Source: Mesonia sp008017825 (lineage in GTDB: Bacteria; Bacteroidota; Bacteroidia; Flavobacteriales; Flavobacteriaceae). From it: a stretch of 64,000 nucleotides of DNA. Under the pieces are notes generated by a model. That model did no database searches. It was not told the origin of the DNA and saw nothing but the letters and a program-made list of their open reading frames with translations. Each line of letters starts with the position of its first letter. Positions within the stretch are counted from its first letter, which is position 1. Made by a program: the position numbers and the translations under genes. The stretch spans positions 62,001-126,000 of the forward strand of contig NZ_VRLS01000057.1 of assembly GCF_008017825.1 (NCBI RefSeq), given 5' to 3'. Below, in pieces: positions 37,822-45,244 of the stretch.

Positions 37822-39021
37822 ATGAAATATAAACCTGCTGATAAAATTCAAGATTTACAATATTTCGGGGAATTTGGAGGTGTAAATCCCTCCATATCCG
37901 ATTCTTCTACCTATACTTTTCTTTCTGCCAAAACTATGTTCGATACTTTTGAAGGAAATGCGGAAGGTTGTTATTTATACTCTCGACACTCGAGTCCGAG
38001 TAACTTATATCTAGGAGAAGCCCTTGCAGCCATGGAGGCTACAGAATCTGCTACCGTAACAGCTAGTGGAATGGGAGCAATCACACCGGTTTTAATGCAA
38101 TTGTGTAATAGCGAAGATCATATTGTCTCAAGCCGAACCATTTACGGAGGAACCTATGCTTTTATGAAAAATTTTCTCCCTAAAATGAATATTAAAACTT
38201 CATTTGTAGATATTACAAAGCTCGAAGCTGTAGAGGCGGCAATTACCCCTAAAACCAAGATTCTTTATTGTGAAACTGTAAGCAACCCTTTATTAGAAAT
38301 AGCAAATTTATCAGCGTTAGCGGCCTTAGCTAAAAAATACGATTTAAAATTGGTAGTTGACAATACTTTTTCTCCGCTTTCTATCACCCCTTCTCAATTA
38401 GGTGCAGATGTAGTTATCCATTCTCTTACTAAATTTATTAATGGTAGTAGTGACACCGTAGGTGGGGTTGTTTGCGCTTCCGCGGAATTTATAGATGAAC
38501 TAAGAAATGTAAACGATGGAGCTTGCATGCTTTTAGGATCAACTATGGATAGTTTTAGATCTGCTTCCATATTAAAAAACCTAAGAACACTTCACCTAAG
38601 AATGCACAAGCATAGTGAAAACGCTATGTATTTAGCTAAAAAGTTTGAAGAATTAGGTCTGAGAACTGTTTACCCTGGTCTTTCAACACATAAAGGTCAT
38701 CAACTATTTAAAGAAATGATGAATGAAGAATATGGTTTTGGAGGAATGCTGACAGTCGATGTAGGATCTTTAGATAAAGCTAATACACTAATGGAACTTA
38801 TGCAAGAAAGAAATTTAGGCTATCTCGCTGTAAGCTTAGGATTCTACAAAACCTTATTCAGCGCCCCGGGAACATCTACTTCTTCAGAAATACCTGAAAA
38901 CGAACAAGAAGAAATGGGGCTCAGCGACGGACTTATACGTTTTTCGATTGGCCTCGATAATCATATTGATCGCACCTTCCAAGTGATGAAAAGCTGCATG
39001 GAAGAAGTTGGGGTATTATAA
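37822..39021 (+). CDS. Methionine gamma-lyase-like PLP enzyme (Cys/Met metabolism family)
   Basis: 399 residues. PLP-binding Lys204 in VIHSLTKFINGSSDTVGG, with GGTYAFMK and YCETVSNPLLE earlier. The family covers methionine gamma-lyase, cystathionine gamma-lyase/synthase and homocysteine synthases; the sequence cannot settle which. Control by a divergent Lrp regulator fits a degradative lyase releasing methanethiol or H2S, ammonia and a 2-oxoacid. Monocistronic with a terminator 20 bp downstream. Confidence 0.87.
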   Translation: MKYKPADKIQDLQYFGEFGGVNPSISDSSTYTFLSAKTMFDTFEGNAEGCYLYSRHSSPSNLYLGEALAAMEATESATVTASGMGAITPVLMQLCNSEDHIVSSRTIYGGTYAFMKNFLPKMNIKTSFVDITKLEAVEAAITPKTKILYCETVSNPLLEIANLSALAALAKKYDLKLVVDNTFSPLSITPSQLGADVVIHSLTKFINGSSDTVGGVVCASAEFIDELRNVNDGACMLLGSTMDSFRSASILKNLRTLHLRMHKHSENAMYLAKKFEELGLRTVYPGLSTHKGHQLFKEMMNEEYGFGGMLTVDVGSLDKANTLMELMQERNLGYLAVSLGFYKTLFSAPGTSTSSEIPENEQEEMGLSDGLIRFSIGLDNHIDRTFQVMKSCMEEVGVL

Positions 39022-39034
39022 TAAAGTAACCACA

Positions 39035-39069
39035 TTAAAAAAGCCTCTTATTTCTAAGAGGCTTTTTTA
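39035..39069. terminator. Bidirectional terminator (PLP enzyme / surface protein)
   Basis: Arms AAGCCTCTTA (39041-39050) and TAAGAGGCTT (39055-39064), 4-nt loop, A-run and T-run at the two sides, between convergent genes. Confidence 0.92.
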
Positions 39070-39092
39070 ATTATAAGAATATTCGTCGAACC

Positions 39093-40340
39093 CTATCCTT
39101 TTTTCGCTAATATTAATTTTTCAAGACGCTCAATTCTTTGTTCTAAATCATCAATTTGAGAATCTTTCTCTTGCAATTCTTTAGCTTGAGATTTTACTTT
39201 ACTATTTAACTCAATTGAATATAGAAATAACTCTTCAATTTTCTCCAAGTTTTTAATTGAAGTCGCACTTAATTCAATATTAAAATTATTTTCTTTTACT
39301 TCATTATAAGATTTCACTCCTGGTAAATGACCATGAGCTTTAATGAATTGCTCTACTTCCTCTAAAGTTTTAAATTCATAGGATGGCAAAATAGAAGACT
39401 CTCCTTCAAAATATTGTTGAAATACGTAGTCTGGATAACTTCCTCCTGCTCCTGTAAAGAAACCTGATTGAGCAAATACATTTCCCCCAACAGTTAAAGT
39501 GTGAGTTAGATTATTTACATCTCGATTTACGCCTACTCTATTAGTAGAAAAGTTCCCTCCAATTAATGGGCTATTTGTCGTCGATGGTTCAATATAAAGT
39601 AGATTACTGCCAGGAGATCCAAAGAAACCTGCAAAGGCTCCTGCCCCTGCTCCAATAGCTATATTATTTTCTGCATTGCTAGCTAAAGCAAATGATTGAG
39701 ATCCAATAATGGTGTTATTTGAACCTATAGAGTTATTTCTAAGTGCTTGATAACCTATTACCGTATTAGAACTCCCTGACGTATTAGCTTGAGCTGACTG
39801 GGTTCCCACATATGTATTTTGATTAGAAGACAAATCATCATTTTCACCTGAGTTTAAACCAATAAATACAGAATTCCCTGTGTTTAAAAACTCAAGTTGA
39901 GACTTCGTAGACACTCTCAGTCTAGACTGATTATTAGTTCTAATTACAAAATCTTCATTATCTAAAGTTCCAATAAAATCAGTTGCACTATTTGTCCCCG
40001 TATTCCCTTCTAAATCCCAATAATCACCGGTGGTTACTGTTGCTCCACCTCCAAAAGATATCCAGTTAGAAGCATTTTCATCCCAATAATAAAAACCCGG
40101 AGTAAAAACACCTATTGTATTAGTTAAATAAATTATCATACTGTGTTGGTCTGCACCTGCCGCTGGTAGAGTTTGCACTCTAGGAACAAGAAGTCCATCA
40201 GAAGGTTGTGGTGAAACCGCATTAGCTGCTTCCACATCGAGTTGCGCTTTAGGGTCATTGGTGTTAATTCCCACTTGAGAAAACGCAGAATTTACAATAA
40301 GAAGTGCACCTACAAAAAAACTTAGGTAGTTGATTTTCAT
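39093..40340 (-). CDS. Secreted protein with YadA-head-like repeats and C-terminal coiled coil
   Basis: 415 residues. Signal peptide (cleavage after NSAFSQ), then the common flavobacterial start VGINTNDPKAQLDVEA. Residues about 165-235 hold short repeats with IG and N-N-T spacing (NTVIGYQALRNN, NNTIIGSQSFAL, ENNIAIGAGAGAF) like the left-handed rolls of trimeric autotransporter heads. The C-terminal 90 residues contain LPGVKSYNEVKEN, then a charged coiled coil (QAKELQEKDSQIDDLEQR). There is no T9SS sorting domain. Likely a trimeric fibre; resembles phage tail-fibre tips but no peptidase S74 is visible. Confidence 0.8.
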   Translation of the reverse strand: MKINYLSFFVGALLIVNSAFSQVGINTNDPKAQLDVEAANAVSPQPSDGLLVPRVQTLPAAGADQHSMIIYLTNTIGVFTPGFYYWDENASNWISFGGGATVTTGDYWDLEGNTGTNSATDFIGTLDNEDFVIRTNNQSRLRVSTKSQLEFLNTGNSVFIGLNSGENDDLSSNQNTYVGTQSAQANTSGSSNTVIGYQALRNNSIGSNNTIIGSQSFALASNAENNIAIGAGAGAFAGFFGSPGSNLLYIEPSTTNSPLIGGNFSTNRVGVNRDVNNLTHTLTVGGNVFAQSGFFTGAGGSYPDYVFQQYFEGESSILPSYEFKTLEEVEQFIKAHGHLPGVKSYNEVKENNFNIELSATSIKNLEKIEELFLYSIELNSKVKSQAKELQEKDSQIDDLEQRIERLEKLILAKKG

Positions 40341-40532
40341 AATTTTAAAAATAATTTTATATTATCGGGGGATGATACAATAATAATTATTTTTTTTAGA
40401 AGTACTTCATTATACTTACTAAATTTTGACTAAAATTATAAAACATTCAAAAAATCTAAGAATATTTCTTGGTTCACAAAGTGAAAATTGATTACATTAC
40501 TCGTCATAAACTTAACATTTTATTGACATTTT

Positions 40533-42011
40533 ATGGATAGTCAAACTTCCGACCCTAACAATCAAAACATTATAAAAAATAACATAAGCATTGGCGCTGC
40601 ATTGCTCCCCGTCATCGCACTAGTAGGTATGCTTGCCTATAATGTATTTGTTTTTGGAGATGATGCCCTTAGCGGATCGAATCAATTTATATTACTTATG
40701 GGTGCAGCGGTAGCTGCTATTGTTGGTCATTTCACCAACACCTCTTACGATACTATGGTAGAGGAAGTCTCTCAAAATATCAAATCTACCTCTGGAGCTA
40801 TTTTAATTTTATTAATGGTGGGAGCTCTCGCAGGAACGTGGCTTGTAAGTGGTATTATTCCTACTATGATTTATTATGGATTACAGATTTTAAATCCTAC
40901 TATTTTTCTTGCAGCTTGCGTAGTGATATGTTCAGTTATTTCGGTTGCAACCGGAAGTAGTTGGACTACTTCAGCAACTGTAGGGATTGCATTGATAGGG
41001 ATTGCAGAAGCCTTGGGAATTCCTTTAGGCATGACCGCAGGAGCAATTTTATCTGGAGCTTATTTTGGAGATAAGCTTTCTCCTCTTAGTGACACAACCA
41101 ATCTCGCTCCTGCTATGGCTGGAACAGATTTGTTTACCCACATAAGATATATGTTATACACTACCGTTCCTTCTATAGTTGTTACCCTTATTATTTTTAT
41201 AGTTATTGGTTTGAACCTAGAAACTGAAGGGGTTGCTGATACTGATTCAATTTTAAACTCTATTGATGCTGCTTTCAATATTTCCCCTTGGTTATTTGTA
41301 GTTCCTGCATTGGTGATTTTTCTTATCATAAGAAAGACACCTCCCTTAATTGCATTGTTACTAGGAACATTATTAGCGGCTGCAGCCAGCCTTATTTTTC
41401 AACCAAATATTGTGGCAGAAATTGCTGGAAGCACTCAATTAACAGTAGAAAGTGCCTACAAAGGGATTATGAATGCTATTACTGTAGATACCCAAATTGA
41501 AACTTCTAATGAAGCTTTAAACGATTTATTCTCCTCTGGTGGTATGCGAGGTATGCTAGGAACAATTTGGTTAATTATTTGCGCTATGACCTTTGGCGGA
41601 ATTATGGATGCAATAGGAGCTTTATCAAGAATAAGTCAGGCTTTACTTCAAATGTTTCATACCACATTTGGGTTATTTAGCAGTACCGTAATTAGCTGTC
41701 TTGCGCTGAATGCTACTGCTTCAGATCAGTACTTAGCTATAGTAGTTCCTGGGAAAATGTTTGCAAAAGCCTACAAAGATAAAGGTTTAGCACCTGAAAA
41801 TTTAAGTAGAACCCTAGAAGACTCGGGAACCGTTACCTCTGTGTTGATACCATGGAATACCTGCGGAGCTTATCATAGCGGAGTGTTAGGAGTTCCTGTA
41901 GCAAGTTATTTTGTATATGCTATATTCAATTACTTAAGTCCGTTTATGACTTTACTTTTCGCCGCATTTAATATAAAAATTAAACAACTTACACAAAAAA
42001 CCACTGCATGA
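40533..42011 (+). CDS. nhaC: NhaC-type Na+/H+ antiporter
   Basis: 492 residues with about eleven membrane segments. NhaC landmarks: SVATGSSWTTSATVGIALIG, GAYFGDKLSPLSDTTNLAPA (near 170-190) and SVLIPWNTCGAYHSGVLG. It exports Na+ in exchange for H+, as expected for a marine or halotolerant flavobacterium. It overlaps the bshB1 start by 4 bp (ATGA), so the two are translationally coupled, which is unexpected functionally. Upstream is a 192-bp region shared with the divergent surface-protein gene. Confidence 0.93.
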   Translation: MDSQTSDPNNQNIIKNNISIGAALLPVIALVGMLAYNVFVFGDDALSGSNQFILLMGAAVAAIVGHFTNTSYDTMVEEVSQNIKSTSGAILILLMVGALAGTWLVSGIIPTMIYYGLQILNPTIFLAACVVICSVISVATGSSWTTSATVGIALIGIAEALGIPLGMTAGAILSGAYFGDKLSPLSDTTNLAPAMAGTDLFTHIRYMLYTTVPSIVVTLIIFIVIGLNLETEGVADTDSILNSIDAAFNISPWLFVVPALVIFLIIRKTPPLIALLLGTLLAAAASLIFQPNIVAEIAGSTQLTVESAYKGIMNAITVDTQIETSNEALNDLFSSGGMRGMLGTIWLIICAMTFGGIMDAIGALSRISQALLQMFHTTFGLFSSTVISCLALNATASDQYLAIVVPGKMFAKAYKDKGLAPENLSRTLEDSGTVTSVLIPWNTCGAYHSGVLGVPVASYFVYAIFNYLSPFMTLLFAAFNIKIKQLTQKTTA

Positions 42012-42724
42012 AATTAGATATTTTAGCCATAGGAGCTCACCCCGATGATGTTGAATTAAGCTGTAGCGGAACTATTGCTAAAGAAATAGCCCAAGGCAAG
42101 AAAGTTGGAATTTTAGACTTAACCCGTGGCGAACTTGGCACCAGAGGAACTGCTGAAATTAGAGATCAAGAAGCCAAAGATGCCGCTGAAATTTTAGGGG
42201 TTTCTATGCGAGAAAACTTAGAGTTTAGTGATGGTTTTTTTATCAATAACATAGCTCATCAATTAGAAATTATAAAAATTATTAGAAAGTATCGTCCCGA
42301 TGTTATTTTATGTAATGCTATTAAAGATAGACACATTGATCACGGCAAGGGAAGTCAATTGGTGAGCGATTCTTGTTTTTTAAGCGGTCTTAGAAAAATA
42401 GAAACCACTTACCAAGGTAATCATCAAAAACCATGGCGTCCTAGATTAATTTTACATTACATTCAATGGATGGACATTGAACCCGATGTTATCGTAGACA
42501 TTACAGGTTATATAGATACAAAAGTTGCTTCCGTAAAGGCTTATAAATCACAGTTTTTTAATGAAAATAGCGACGAACCCTCTACTCCTATCTCTAGTGA
42601 CAATTTCTTAGATAGTGTAACTTATAGAGCTAGAAATTTAGGTAGACTCATAAATACAGAACATGCAGAAGGTTTTACCGTAGAACGCTGTCCTGCAGTA
42701 TCTTCTATTTTTGATTTAATTTAA
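42008..42724 (+). CDS. bshB1: Bacillithiol biosynthesis deacetylase BshB1
   Basis: 238 residues of the LmbE/PIG-L zinc deacetylase family. Zinc-site HPDD is at 11-14, then LTRGELGTRGTAEIRDQEA (the BshB1-type RGExGTRG loop) and a later zinc His in DRHIDHGKGSQLV. BshB1 deacetylates GlcNAc-malate to GlcN-malate, the second step to bacillithiol. No BshA or BshC gene lies in the window. Coupled to nhaC by the ATGA overlap. Confidence 0.93.
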   Translation: MKLDILAIGAHPDDVELSCSGTIAKEIAQGKKVGILDLTRGELGTRGTAEIRDQEAKDAAEILGVSMRENLEFSDGFFINNIAHQLEIIKIIRKYRPDVILCNAIKDRHIDHGKGSQLVSDSCFLSGLRKIETTYQGNHQKPWRPRLILHYIQWMDIEPDVIVDITGYIDTKVASVKAYKSQFFNENSDEPSTPISSDNFLDSVTYRARNLGRLINTEHAEGFTVERCPAVSSIFDLI

Positions 42725-42736
42725 TTCATTTTTTAT

Positions 42737-42767
42737 TTTGTCATATTGGTATAAAGTATTAAATTTG
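42737..42767 (+). promoter_or_regulatory. tRNA-His promoter
   Basis: Textbook Bacteroidota promoter: TTTG (42737-42740), 19-nt spacer, TAAATTTG (42760-42767), ending 15-16 bp before the tRNA. Confidence 0.85.
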
Positions 42768-42783
42768 CCAGCTCAAACAAATG

Positions 42784-42857
42784 GTGGTTGTAGCTCAGCT
42801 GGTTAGAGCGCTGGTTTGTGGTACCAGAAGTCGCCGGTTCGAACCCGGTCTTCCACC
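42784..42857 (+). tRNA. tRNA-His (GTG)
   Basis: Cloverleaf readable by eye: D stem GCTC/GAGC, anticodon arm CTGGT-TTGTGGT-ACCAG with anticodon GTG, T arm GCCGG-TTCGAAC-CCGGT. G at 42783 can supply the extra G-1 that pairs with C73 and is the identity element of tRNA-His. CCA is not encoded (CTT follows), so it is added after transcription. The acceptor stem has two adjacent T-T mismatches (positions 5-68 and 6-67). Confidence 0.97.
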
Positions 42858-42865
42858 CTTTTTTC

Positions 42866-42895
42866 AAAGCCTTGCTTTTTAGCAAGGCTTTTTTT
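42866..42895. terminator. Terminator of tRNA-His, also usable by umuC
   Basis: Perfect 11-bp arms AAAGCCTTGCT (42866-42876) and AGCAAGGCTTT (42881-42891), TTTT loop, T-run. The umuC stop codon lies in its T-run, and an A-containing left flank gives partial termination in the other direction. Confidence 0.9.
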
Positions 42896-44159
42896 ATGAT
42901 CCTATTTTAAGTAATTCGTTCCATTGAGTAGTATACCTTGGGCTGCGTTGTTCTTTTACCAACTCCCATTCCTTAATTCTAGATTTGTCTAATAGAGCTG
43001 GGGATAGCGTAGATTTTCCGAATTTCTGGTTAATCTTATCAAAAGCTTCCATTAAACCTTTTTTCTCATTGGTTTGCTGAAACAAATTGGTTTGGACATA
43101 ATTTTCGGGAACAATTCCGCTAAGGCAAACTCCCACCTTTTTATAACGGTAACCCGGTTTAAAAATGCGATGCAGAGCTTTTTTCCCTTGTGTATTTAAT
43201 ATGAATGTATTGTTTGTAGGAATCTCGAGTGTAACCGTAATACTATTATGATATTGTTTATCGCTATTACTATGGTAATTGGTTTGTAAAAAAACTTGTA
43301 GGTACTTAGCACAAGAATTCTGACTTCGTAAAACCTCGCTCACCTCATTTATATAATACGAACAAGCTTCTTCTATAAGCTCAATGCTAGTCAGTTTTTT
43401 ACCGAAAGATTTTGCTGTTCCTATTGCTTTTTTAGGTTTAGGCGTAACTTCTAAACTTAAACAAGATTCTCCTCTTAATTCTCTCCACGTACGCTCCCCC
43501 ACTACAGTCATGTTTTTCCTTACCCAACTTAAAGGCACTTGTGTAAAGTCGTATGCTGAGTATTTTCCTACTTCTTGAAGTCTTTTTGCGTGCTTTTTTC
43601 CAATACCCCAAACATCTTTTATTTTAGCCCAATGTAGTGTATCCATTCTTTTTTCTTCAGAATTTATGACGTATACATGATTATTTATAGTCTCTTTTTT
43701 AGATCTACGATTAGCGAGTTTAGCTAAAACTTTAGTGGGTGCAATGCCCACCCCGACTGGTAATCCCGTATAGCGTTTAATTTTTTCTTTAATTTGATGC
43801 CCATATTCATTAAGATCAATATGATCTAATCCAGAAAGGTCTATAAAAGCTTCATCAATACTATAAATTTCTACACTTGGAGAAAACTCTTTTAAAATAC
43901 GCATCACACGATTAGACATTTCTCCATACAAGGTATAATTAGAAGAGAAAAAGCTAACATTGTTTTCTAAAAGCTGATCTTTTATCTTAAACACAGGTTC
44001 GAACATAGGGATATGGGCTAAAGCTTTAGCTTCTTTATTTGCCGCAATTACACACCCATCATTATTACTCAACACCACCACAGGTTTTCCTCGCAAATCG
44101 GGTCTAAATACCTGTTCGCAAGAAGCATAAAAACTATTACAATCTATTATACCTATCAT
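42894..44159 (-). CDS. umuC: Y-family DNA polymerase V subunit UmuC
   Basis: 421 residues. Catalytic palm motifs IIDCNSFYASCEQVF (first Asp) and EIYSIDEAFIDLSG (SIDE motif), DNA-binding helices around WGIGKKHAKRLQEVG, little-finger domain, and the DUF4113-like C-terminus. Translesion polymerase that copies past DNA damage with UmuD'. It overlaps umuD by 4 bp (ATGA on the minus strand), the classic umuDC coupling. Confidence 0.96.
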   Translation of the reverse strand: MIGIIDCNSFYASCEQVFRPDLRGKPVVVLSNNDGCVIAANKEAKALAHIPMFEPVFKIKDQLLENNVSFFSSNYTLYGEMSNRVMRILKEFSPSVEIYSIDEAFIDLSGLDHIDLNEYGHQIKEKIKRYTGLPVGVGIAPTKVLAKLANRRSKKETINNHVYVINSEEKRMDTLHWAKIKDVWGIGKKHAKRLQEVGKYSAYDFTQVPLSWVRKNMTVVGERTWRELRGESCLSLEVTPKPKKAIGTAKSFGKKLTSIELIEEACSYYINEVSEVLRSQNSCAKYLQVFLQTNYHSNSDKQYHNSITVTLEIPTNNTFILNTQGKKALHRIFKPGYRYKKVGVCLSGIVPENYVQTNLFQQTNEKKGLMEAFDKINQKFGKSTLSPALLDKSRIKEWELVKEQRSPRYTTQWNELLKIGS

Positions 44160-44530
44160 ACCTTATGGATAATATGGGTAACAACTCCCCACAGTTCTAT
44201 AGACTCTAACTCTTCTTTATTTTCAGCGAGGGGGTATTTAATCACCTCAAAGCTTCCATCTTTTACAACCAATGCTGTGGTTCCACGAGAAAAATTTAAA
44301 GAACGATCTATAATAAGCACATCATTTTTATAAATATTTAAATTTTCCCAAGCACTTCCTCCTATTCTTACATAAAAAGAAGCTTCTTTATTTTGAATTA
44401 AAACATCAGATAGGTCGACCGTATTTTCCATATAATGAGTAGCGGGGCTTGGAAAACCTGTTTGCATAGAGACTTCAGCTTTGTGTTTTACTTTGTTTCT
44501 CCGTATTTTTCCAAAATCTTTTATTTCCAT
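44156..44530 (-). CDS. umuD: UmuD-like S24 protein, short and possibly unable to self-cleave
   Basis: 124 residues against about 140 in E. coli. The cleavage-site region reads MQTGFPSPA (Thr24-Gly25 instead of Cys/Ala-Gly). The nucleophile region reads IGGSAW, keeping Ser59 but losing the GDSM context, and where E. coli has the catalytic Lys97 (FTVKK) this protein has FEVIK, Ile97 then Lys98. About 14 residues are missing in the loop before the last strands (WGVVTHIIHKV). It pairs with UmuC. Either it uses the neighbouring Lys98 or it works uncleaved; relatives should be compared. Confidence 0.88.
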   Translation of the reverse strand: MEIKDFGKIRRNKVKHKAEVSMQTGFPSPATHYMENTVDLSDVLIQNKEASFYVRIGGSAWENLNIYKNDVLIIDRSLNFSRGTTALVVKDGSFEVIKYPLAENKEELESIELWGVVTHIIHKV

Positions 44531-44534
44531 AATT

Positions 44535-44542
44535 CAAAATTA
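44535..44542 (-). promoter_or_regulatory. -7 box of umuDC promoter
   Basis: On the minus strand TAATTTTG, exact TAnnTTTG, only 4 bp before the umuD ATG. The transcript would start at or next to the ATG, suggesting a leaderless mRNA. No TTTG is found at the -33 position. Confidence 0.45.
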
Positions 44543-44543
44543 T

Positions 44544-44574
44544 GGAATATTTCCTTTTAAAAGGACATTGTCCT
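44544..44574. promoter_or_regulatory. Tandem palindromic operators upstream of umuDC
   Basis: Two GGA-N5-TCC palindromes, GGAATATTTCC (44544-44554) and GGACATTGTCC (44563-44573), 19 bp apart centre to centre, plus the perfect palindrome TCCTTTTAAAAGGA (44552-44565) formed between them. They lie where the spacer and -33 region of the umuD promoter would be, so a bound protein would block transcription. The regulator is unknown. Confidence 0.55.
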
Positions 44575-44598
44575 GTTTATTTTTCTAATAATTTAATC

Positions 44599-44637
44599 TT
44601 CAACTTACCACTCATAAAGTTCATTTTATAAGTTGAA
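44599..44637. promoter_or_regulatory. Perfect 9-bp inverted repeat upstream of the DUF3347 gene
   Basis: TTCAACTTA (44599-44607) and TAAGTTGAA (44629-44637), separated by 21 bp, 65 bp before the DUF3347 start. Could be a two-half-site operator or a loose hairpin. Confidence 0.4.
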
Positions 44638-44701
44638 ATTAAAATTCTATTATTATTTTTAGCTTATTATATAATATTCTAAAAATTCTTACAATTAACT
44701 T

Positions 44702-45238
44702 ATGAGACGTACCTTAATTTTTATAGGATTATTATCTTCTTTCACTTTTATTGCTTGTAAAAATGATAAATCAAATCAACAGATAGATTTAGACAAAGAA
44801 AATGTAGCTAAAGAAGAAATACAGGCAAATACAGAGAATTTAAAATTAAATTTTAAAACTGATGAACAATATAATTTAGCTCATTTGTATTTTGATTTAA
44901 AAGATGCACTGGTAAAAAGTGATACTTATTCAGCAAAAAAAATTGCTGAAATTATGGTCAAGTATTTTAAAGATGAAAAGCAAATGAAATTAGCTCAGCA
45001 AATCATAAAAAATGAAAATGATATTGAAACTCAAAGAGAAGCCTTTTATGCTTTAAGTCAAAACTTTGATACTATATTTTCAGAAAATATAACTGCAGGA
45101 AAACTGTATAAACAATACTGCCCTATGGCTTTTAATAATGAAGGTGGATTTTGGTTCTCAGAGGAAAAGGAAATCATGAATCCATATTTTGGAGACAAGA
45201 TGCTACATTGCGGTTCTATTCAAAAAACCATAAAATAG
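44702..45238 (+). CDS. DUF3347 lipoprotein (metal resistance-associated)
   Basis: 178 residues with a lipoprotein signal (lipobox ending FIAC at Cys20). The C-terminal 125 residues are a DUF3347 domain: helical segment LYFDLKDALVKSDTYSAKK, then the Cys/Met/His-rich YCPMAFNNEGGFWFSEE and NPYFGDKMLHCG. The same motif closes periplasmic CusB-type proteins, where it is thought to bind copper. First gene of a four-gene metal locus, 6 bp before the permease gene. A periplasmic copper chaperone or scavenger role is inference. Confidence 0.85.
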   Translation: MRRTLIFIGLLSSFTFIACKNDKSNQQIDLDKENVAKEEIQANTENLKLNFKTDEQYNLAHLYFDLKDALVKSDTYSAKKIAEIMVKYFKDEKQMKLAQQIIKNENDIETQREAFYALSQNFDTIFSENITAGKLYKQYCPMAFNNEGGFWFSEEKEIMNPYFGDKMLHCGSIQKTIK

Positions 45239-45244
45239 TGAATT

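Noticed and set aside
42784..44530. tRNA-His next to umuDC as an integrated element boundary
   Set aside because: No integrase is present and I see no repeated tRNA 3' end; the neighbours look like core genes.
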